Shown here one piece after another: positions 7,501 through 11,833 of a stretch of DNA of 11,833 nucleotides. The stretch spans positions 1-11,833 of the forward strand of contig JAWXTP010000092.1 of the NCBI GenBank assembly GCA_044433415.1, given 5' to 3'. The translations under genes were made by a program, and so were the position numbers. The DNA is from JAWXTP01 sp044433415 (GTDB lineage Bacteria; Bacteroidota; Bacteroidia; Bacteroidales; Rikenellaceae). How positions within the stretch are numbered: the first letter of the stretch is position 1; each line of letters begins with the position of its first letter. The notes under the pieces are model-generated. The model saw nothing but the letters and a program-made list of their open reading frames with translations. It was not told the origin of the DNA and made no database searches.

Positions 7501-7547
7501 GATAAAGAAAAAAGGTTAACCTGCTATGTATTAGCAAATTAACCTTT
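7501..7547 (-). terminator. Intrinsic terminator of tRNA-Phe (minus strand)
   Basis: AAAGGTTAA (7511-7519) pairs with TTAACCTTT (7539-7547), with an inner GCTA/TAGC stem. Read on the minus strand the stem is followed by a T-rich run complementary to 7501-7513, four bases behind the tRNA 3' end. Confidence 0.8.
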
Positions 7548-7551
7548 GTAA

Positions 7552-7627
7552 TGGTGGTGCCACCAAGAATCGAACTAGGGACACAAGGATTTTCAGTCCT
7601 TTGCTCTACCAACTGAGCTATGGCACC
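7552..7627 (-). tRNA. tRNA-Phe (anticodon GAA)
   Basis: A 76-base tRNA on the minus strand, 5' end at 7627. The acceptor stem GGTGCCA/TGGCACC is perfect, followed by A and an encoded CCA (7554-7552). The D arm is GCTC-AGTTGGTA-GAGC. The anticodon loop CTGAAAA carries GAA (complement of 7592-7594). The T arm is CCTAG-TTCGATT-CTTGG, with a T-T mismatch in the middle of the stem, slightly unusual. The promoter and terminator are visible on either side. Confidence 0.95.
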
Positions 7628-7647
7628 GTTTTGTTTTAAAGACGATG

Positions 7648-7678
7648 CAAAGGTAAGCATAATTTTTAAATATACAAA
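7648..7678 (-). promoter_or_regulatory. Promoter of tRNA-Phe (minus strand)
   Basis: On the minus strand TTTG (complement of 7675-7678), 19 bases, then TACCTTTG (complement of 7648-7655): a very good match to the Bacteroidota consensus, with the same -7 box as the tRNA-Ser promoter. The transcript would start about 15 bases before the tRNA. Confidence 0.85.
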
Positions 7679-7769
7679 TTTTTCGACACTTTTTTTATAT
7701 TTTTTTTTCTAAGGATTGGTTTTTTCAATAAAAATATGTTCCTTTACATACTCTAAAATCATTAAAAAT

Positions 7770-8375
7770 ATGCTATTACACAATAAATTAAAAGATTACA
7801 ACATAATTCTTGCTTCAAGGTCTCCTAGGCGTAGTGAATTATTGAAAGGTTTAGACCTTAATTTCACTATTGCTGACAATTTTGAAGTTGACGAGGTGTA
7901 TCCCGATTCCCTAGATAAAAAAGATGTGGCATTATATCTTTCTAAACTAAAAGCTGACGGCTACCCCTTCGAAATACACGATAAAGATATCATTATTACC
8001 GCTGATACTGTAGTGTTAGCTGATGATACTATACTCGGAAAACCTAAGTCCAAAGAAAACGCTATCCAGATGATAAAGTCTCTTTGTGGAAAATCACATG
8101 ACGTTATTACTGGAGTTACAATAAGAACTAAAACAAAAACCGAATCTTTCGATGTTACCACTAAGGTAACTTTCGCTATGCTTAGTGATGAGGAAATAGA
8201 ATATTACATTGAAACTTATAAACCCTATGACAAAGCAGGAAGCTATGGTATACAAGAATGGATAGGCTATGCCGCAATAGAGCATATAGAGGGGTCATAT
8301 TATAACGTAATGGGTCTCCCTATTCGGGTTATGTATGGGATGCTTATTAAGTTAAGTGAAGGCTTTTCCCAATAG
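7770..8375 (+). CDS. maf: Maf family nucleotide pyrophosphatase (dTTP/UTP type)
   Basis: Maf proteins are cytoplasmic enzymes that hydrolyse non-standard or surplus nucleoside triphosphates to monophosphates. Visible motifs are LASRSPRRSELL near residues 14-25, ADTVV at 78-82 with the probable catalytic Asp79, GKP at 90-92, and DKAGSYGIQ at 154-162, which is the YhdE-type (dTTP/UTP) signature rather than the YceF type. I use the ATG at 7770 (201 residues); the frame is open to an ATG at 7716, but those extra 18 residues precede the conserved MLLHNKLK-type start. The last residues EGFSQ and the stop are encoded inside the left end of repeat copy B, so the natural C-terminus may have been replaced. 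I see no clear promoter upstream. Confidence 0.9.
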   Translation: MLLHNKLKDYNIILASRSPRRSELLKGLDLNFTIADNFEVDEVYPDSLDKKDVALYLSKLKADGYPFEIHDKDIIITADTVVLADDTILGKPKSKENAIQMIKSLCGKSHDVITGVTIRTKTKTESFDVTTKVTFAMLSDEEIEYYIETYKPYDKAGSYGIQEWIGYAAIEHIEGSYYNVMGLPIRVMYGMLIKLSEGFSQ

Positions 8376-8558
8376 CAGCCCATATTTGCGACCTTTTTTA
8401 AAGTTTCAATGCTCACAGCCGCCCGAGGCTGCTCCGCTTAAAACTTCAAAAAACGCCGTAAATATGGACTACTCTTGAAAAAAGCGTACAATCGTGGACG
8501 TTATTAAACGCTCACGACAACACCCCTGGGTTTTGGGTAAAGCGCAAGCGACTAAATA
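8361..8558 (+). repeat. Intergenic palindromic element, copy B
   Basis: This is the most complete uninterrupted copy, 198 bp between maf and the S46 gene. The left arm 8362-8406 and right arm 8441-8485 pair in 36 of 45 positions. The centre contains CAGCC-GCCCGA-GGCTG followed by CTCCGC. The second stem is AGCGT (8483-8487) with ACGCT (8508-8512) around the 20-base loop. The tail GGGTAAAGCGCAAGCGACTA ends at 8558 together with the following AATA. Its first 15 bases encode the last residues of Maf and the stop codon. Most arm mismatches would be G-U pairs in a minus-strand RNA. Confidence 0.9.
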
Positions 8559-8603
8559 TTATTTACTGAAAATTATTAATAAACAATACAAACAATATAA
8601 ACT

Positions 8604-10661
8604 ATGAAAACTAAAATTACAATAGCTCTTTTGATGCTTGTTGTGGCATTCACAGCTCGTGCAGAAGAGGGAATGTGGCTACCTAGCTTAATAGGGCAGA
8701 CCAAACTTGCAGATATGCAAAAGAAAGGTCTTAAATTAACAGCGGAAGACCTATACTCAGTAAACCAGTCGTCTCTAAAAGATGCTGTAGCACTCCTACC
8801 AGGGTGTACAGGTGAGATGATATCTAAAGAAGGACTTCTACTTACTAACCACCACTGTGGATATGGCTCTATTCAGTCGCATTCATCAGTAGAGCATGAC
8901 TACCTGACTCATGGCTTTTGGGCTATGAACAAGGCTGAGGAGCTACCTGTACCAGGGTATTCAGCTTCTTTCCTTATAAGAATGGAAGATGTAACAGAAG
9001 CAGTAGAGAAAGGTGTTAAAGCCAAAATGACTGAGCAACAAAAAAGAGATAAGATGGATGAAAATGTGAAGAATCTTATCACAGCTGCAACAAAAGATAA
9101 CGGCTATACAGCTAGCATAAAATCATTGTATTACTCTAATCAGTACTTCATGTTTGTATATGAAAAATATACTGACGTGCGTCTTGTAGGTGCTCCACCT
9201 TCATCAATAGGTAAATTTGGTGGTGACACAGACAACTGGATGTGGCCTCGTCATACAGGGGATTTCTGTCTTTTCAGAGTATACGCCTCAGCTGACAACA
9301 AGCCTGCTAGCTACTCTCCAGACAATGTGCCTTACACTCCTAAACGTGCCCTAGTAATTTCTAGTAAAGGTGTTGAAGAAGGAGACTTCACATTTATATA
9401 TGGCTACCCAGGACGTACTAATGAATACTTAGTGAGTGATGCTGTAGAATATGTAGCAATGTCTAACCCTCACAAGATAAATCTTCGCACTCAACGCCTA
9501 GATGTTATGAACTCTCACCAGTCGAAAGATGCAGCAGTAAGAATAAAATACGCTTCAAAAAATGCTAGTGTAGCTAACGCTTGGAAAAAATGGATAGGCG
9601 AAACAGCAGGTGTAGAGAAATTAGAAGTTATAGACAAGAAACGTGCACTAGAAGCCAACTTCATAGAGTGGGCTAAGGGGAAACCTCAATTTGAGGGTGT
9701 CGTAGAGGAGCTTAAAGGTCTTTACGTGGAACGTGAGCCCCTAGCATTTGCATCAGACTACTACACAGAAGCTATAAACGCTATAGAACTTATAAAATTT
9801 GCAGCTAGCATTACAGAAGATGCTGAAAAAGGTGCTAAGAATACTACAACACTTGTAAGAGAGTTCTTTAAGAACTACCATGAGCCTATAGATAAGGAGA
9901 TAGCTCAGAAACTTATAGCAGAATTTGATGCTAATATAGACGAAAAATACCGTCCTATGCAGATAAACTATGAGCTTCTTTTTGAAAATTCTATACTTAC
10001 AGATTCTACAAAACTTATAGCTCTTGCAGAAACTCCTGAGAAACTCGTTGAAGCCCTAAAAGCTGAATATGCCGTGAAAGTGAGTGACACCTACCGTGAC
10101 TTCTACAAAGAAAACGTGATAGATCCTCTAAAAGAGTTAGATTACACTATCACAGACCTTTACAAAAACTACATGAAGGGACTTATGGAGATGCAGCCTG
10201 AGAAGATATTCTACCCAGATGCTAACTCTACACTTCGTATAGCTTATGGTAATGTAGATGGTTTTTATCCTCGTGATGCAGTGATTTACAGACACTTCTC
10301 AACATTGGATGGTATCATAGAAAAAGAAAGTCCTCAGATTCCAGATTATAAAGTCCCTGAGAGACTTAAGGAGCTTTACAGAAATAAAGATTATGGACGT
10401 TGGGAAGTTGATGGCACTGTGAGAGTGGCGTTTATCGCGACTAACCATACTACAGGAGGTAACTCTGGTAGTCCTGTACTAAATGCTAACGGTGAGCTTA
10501 TAGGTCTTAATTTTGACAGATGTTGGGAAAGTACTATGAGTGATATTGTCTATGATAAAGATCTTTGCCGTAATATTGCTGTGGATGTTCGTTATATATT
10601 ATTTATAATAGATAAGTATGCTGGGGCGAAACATTTAGTCGCTGAGTTAGATATCCGATAG
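8604..10661 (+). CDS. S46 dipeptidyl-peptidase, DPP11-like
   Basis: S46 peptidases remove dipeptides from the N-terminus of oligopeptides in the periplasm; in asaccharolytic Bacteroidales they feed amino-acid metabolism. A signal peptide covers residues 1-20 (TARA, then EEGMW, the usual mature start). The chymotrypsin-like triad is H84 (TNHHCGYG), D220 (WPRHTGDF) and S621 (GGNSGSP). The residue 18 positions after the serine is R639 (IGLNFDR); in family knowledge an Arg here gives the Asp/Glu preference of DPP11, while DPP7 has Gly. Length is 685, slightly shorter than the usual 700-720. The stop codon TAG at 10659-10661 shares its last G with the first base of repeat copy C. Repeat copy B lies just upstream, and no consensus promoter is visible between it and the ATG. 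Confidence 0.93.
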   Translation: MKTKITIALLMLVVAFTARAEEGMWLPSLIGQTKLADMQKKGLKLTAEDLYSVNQSSLKDAVALLPGCTGEMISKEGLLLTNHHCGYGSIQSHSSVEHDYLTHGFWAMNKAEELPVPGYSASFLIRMEDVTEAVEKGVKAKMTEQQKRDKMDENVKNLITAATKDNGYTASIKSLYYSNQYFMFVYEKYTDVRLVGAPPSSIGKFGGDTDNWMWPRHTGDFCLFRVYASADNKPASYSPDNVPYTPKRALVISSKGVEEGDFTFIYGYPGRTNEYLVSDAVEYVAMSNPHKINLRTQRLDVMNSHQSKDAAVRIKYASKNASVANAWKKWIGETAGVEKLEVIDKKRALEANFIEWAKGKPQFEGVVEELKGLYVEREPLAFASDYYTEAINAIELIKFAASITEDAEKGAKNTTTLVREFFKNYHEPIDKEIAQKLIAEFDANIDEKYRPMQINYELLFENSILTDSTKLIALAETPEKLVEALKAEYAVKVSDTYRDFYKENVIDPLKELDYTITDLYKNYMKGLMEMQPEKIFYPDANSTLRIAYGNVDGFYPRDAVIYRHFSTLDGIIEKESPQIPDYKVPERLKELYRNKDYGRWEVDGTVRVAFIATNHTTGGNSGSPVLNANGELIGLNFDRCWESTMSDIVYDKDLCRNIAVDVRYILFIIDKYAGAKHLVAELDIR

Positions 10662-10815
10662 CTTTTCCCAATAACGGCTCATCTTTGCGACCTTTCTGTG
10701 CATTTCAATGCTCACAGCCGCCCGAGGCTGCTCCGCTTAAATGCACAGAAACGCCGCAAATATGAACCATTCTTGAAAAAAGCGGACAACCGCGGACGTT
10801 ATTAGGCGCTCATGG
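10661..10815 (+). repeat. Intergenic palindromic element, copy C
   Basis: Arms 10661-10705 and 10739-10783. The innermost 13 bp (TTTCTGTGCATTT with AAATGCACAGAAA) is perfect and quite different from copies A, B and D, while the centre CAATGCTCACAGCCG and the rest of the loop match copy B exactly. The second stem is AGCGG (10781-10785) with GCGCT (10806-10810), one G-G mismatch, around the same 20-base loop. The right tail diverges after about 10815 and lacks the GCGACTAAATA end. The extra left G is absent; the element starts on the last base of the S46 stop codon. Confidence 0.9.
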
Positions 10816-10870
10816 TAACAATCTTGAGTTTTAGAGAAAATAAAAATTAATAAAAATTATAAAATAAACA

Positions 10871-11686
10871 ATGTCAGTACAATCAAAAGTAAGAGCAGTA
10901 ACGACTTACCGCTTGAAAGAGATGAAGTTAGCAGGTGAGAAAATCTCTATGCTAACAGCTTATGATTACACTATGGCCTCGATTCTTGATAAAGCAGGTA
11001 TAGATGTAATTCTTGTGGGGGATTCAGCAGCTAACGTAATTGCAGGGTATGAAACTACGATACCTATGACTCTCGAAAATATGATATACCATGGTAGCTC
11101 TGTGGTGCGTGCCGTAAATCGCGCGCTAGTAGTGGTAGATATGCCTTTTGGCACTTACCAGGGTGACTCTAAGATGGCACTTTCATCAGCTATAAAAATT
11201 ATGAAAGAGACTACTGCTGACTCTGTGAAACTTGAAGGTGGAGCTGAGATAGTAGAGTCTGTAAATCGTATAATAAGTGCAGGGATTCCTGTAATGGGAC
11301 ACCTGGGACTTACTCCTCAGTCTATTAATAAATATGGAACGTATGCTGTGAGAGCTAAAGAAGAAGCTGAAGCTGAGAAACTTGTAAGTGATGCTAAAAT
11401 TCTTGAAGAAGCTGGTTGCTTCGCTCTAGTGTTGGAGAAAATTCCTGCAAAACTAGCTAAAAGAGTCGCTGAGGAACTTTCTATTCCTGTGATAGGGATA
11501 GGAGCAGGTGCTGACGTAGATGGTCAGGTACTGGTTTCTTATGATATGTTGGGGATAACTAAGGGATTCTCTCCTAGATTCTTACGCAGATACGCTGATT
11601 TGGGGGAGATTATGACTAGCGCCTTCGAGACCTACATTGAAGATGTTAAGACCAACTCCTTCCCCAACGAAAAAGAACAATACTAA
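10871..11686 (+). CDS. panB: 3-methyl-2-oxobutanoate hydroxymethyltransferase
   Basis: PanB transfers a one-carbon unit from methylene-tetrahydrofolate to alpha-ketoisovalerate, giving ketopantoate, the first committed step of pantothenate and coenzyme A synthesis in the cytoplasm. The TIM-barrel motifs are present: LTAYDYTMASILDKAGID, VGDS with metal-binding D51, VVDMPFGTY with D90, VKLEGG with K120 and E122, MGHLGLTPQS, LVLEKIP with the probable catalytic E189, and IPVIGIGAG. Length 271 is normal. The ATG at 10871 follows an A-rich leader and begins the expected N-terminus. It stands without panC or panD in view. Repeat copies lie on both sides (C upstream, D 29 bases after the stop). Confidence 0.96.
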   Translation: MSVQSKVRAVTTYRLKEMKLAGEKISMLTAYDYTMASILDKAGIDVILVGDSAANVIAGYETTIPMTLENMIYHGSSVVRAVNRALVVVDMPFGTYQGDSKMALSSAIKIMKETTADSVKLEGGAEIVESVNRIISAGIPVMGHLGLTPQSINKYGTYAVRAKEEAEAEKLVSDAKILEEAGCFALVLEKIPAKLAKRVAEELSIPVIGIGAGADVDGQVLVSYDMLGITKGFSPRFLRRYADLGEIMTSAFETYIEDVKTNSFPNEKEQY

Positions 11687-11715
11687 GTTTTCTCATGTGT
11701 CGGTAACTCTGGGAA

Positions 11716-11833
11716 GGCTTTTCCCAATAGCAGCCCATCTTTGCGACCTTTTTTAAAGTTTCAATGCTCACAGCCGTCGAGGCTGCTCCGCTTAAAACTT
11801 CAAAAAACGCCGCAAATATGAACTACTCTTGGA
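11716..11833 (+). repeat. Intergenic palindromic element, copy D (cut by window end)
   Basis: The left arm 11717-11761 and inner right arm from 11795 are nearly identical to copy B, with the centre hairpin CAGCC-GTCGA-GGCTG as in copy A. The right arm reads CTACTCTTGGA when the window ends, so the second stem and tail are not visible. It starts 29 bases after the panB stop. Confidence 0.88.

Noticed and set aside
7445..7660. Minus-strand open frame of 71 codons
   Set aside because: It runs through tRNA-Phe and its terminator; the peptide (IAQLVEQRTENPCVPSSILG) is the well-known false translation of a tRNA gene.
7716..7769. Longer start for maf at 7716
   Set aside because: The added 18 residues lie ahead of the conserved Maf N-terminus, which begins at the ATG at 7770.
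3851..11833. CRISPR array or integron attC sites as an explanation for the repeats
   Set aside because: The copies are kilobases apart with genes between them, without regular short spacers. I found no RYYYAAC/GTTRRRY core pair at their ends, and the flanking genes are ordinary chromosomal genes.

Overview
This AT-rich window reads as chromosomal DNA from a member of the Bacteroidota, most likely the order Bacteroidales. Four things point there: a SusC/SusD outer-membrane pair, an S46 dipeptidyl-peptidase, short A-rich leaders without clear Shine-Dalgarno sites, and three promoters of the Bacteroidota type (TTTG, a spacer, then TAnnTTTG). All protein genes lie on the plus strand; only a tRNA-Phe lies on the minus strand.

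Layout. Bases 2-169 are the tail of a transposase that looks like the IS4 family. A non-coding stretch follows, with a perfect 19-bp hairpin (208-253) and a susC promoter bracketed by an 11-bp perfect inverted repeat (421-480). susC (495-3788), susD (4254-6053) and a lipoprotein metallophosphoesterase (6104-7006) form a nutrient-uptake locus. Then come tRNA-Ser(GCU) with its own promoter and terminator, a small palindromic repeat (7330-7415), tRNA-Phe(GAA) on the minus strand with promoter and terminator, a Maf nucleotide pyrophosphatase (7770-8375), an S46 peptidase with the arginine typical of Asp/Glu-specific DPP11 (8604-10661), and panB (10871-11686).

The most striking content lies between the genes. 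Four copies of an element of about 198 bp sit directly behind susC, maf, the S46 peptidase and panB, all in the same orientation as those genes. Each has two 45-nt imperfect inverted arms around a nearly invariant GC-rich centre, followed by a second small stem with a 20-nt conserved loop. Between copies the arm sequences differ, but the changes occur on both sides and keep the pairing. Such paired changes suggest selection on a folded RNA or single-stranded DNA, or a hairpin-based copying mechanism. I do not recognise the family. One copy has received a second palindrome (161 bp, flanked by CTA) and together they push susC and susD 465 bp apart, where such pairs usually nearly touch. In maf and the S46 gene the element overlaps the stop codon.

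How the genes work together: SusC and SusD import an unidentified ligand, and the surface or periplasmic phosphoesterase may process a phosphorylated part of it (inference). The remaining genes are unrelated housekeeping functions (serine and phenylalanine tRNAs, nucleotide-pool cleaning, dipeptide release, pantothenate synthesis) linked only by the shared intergenic repeat.
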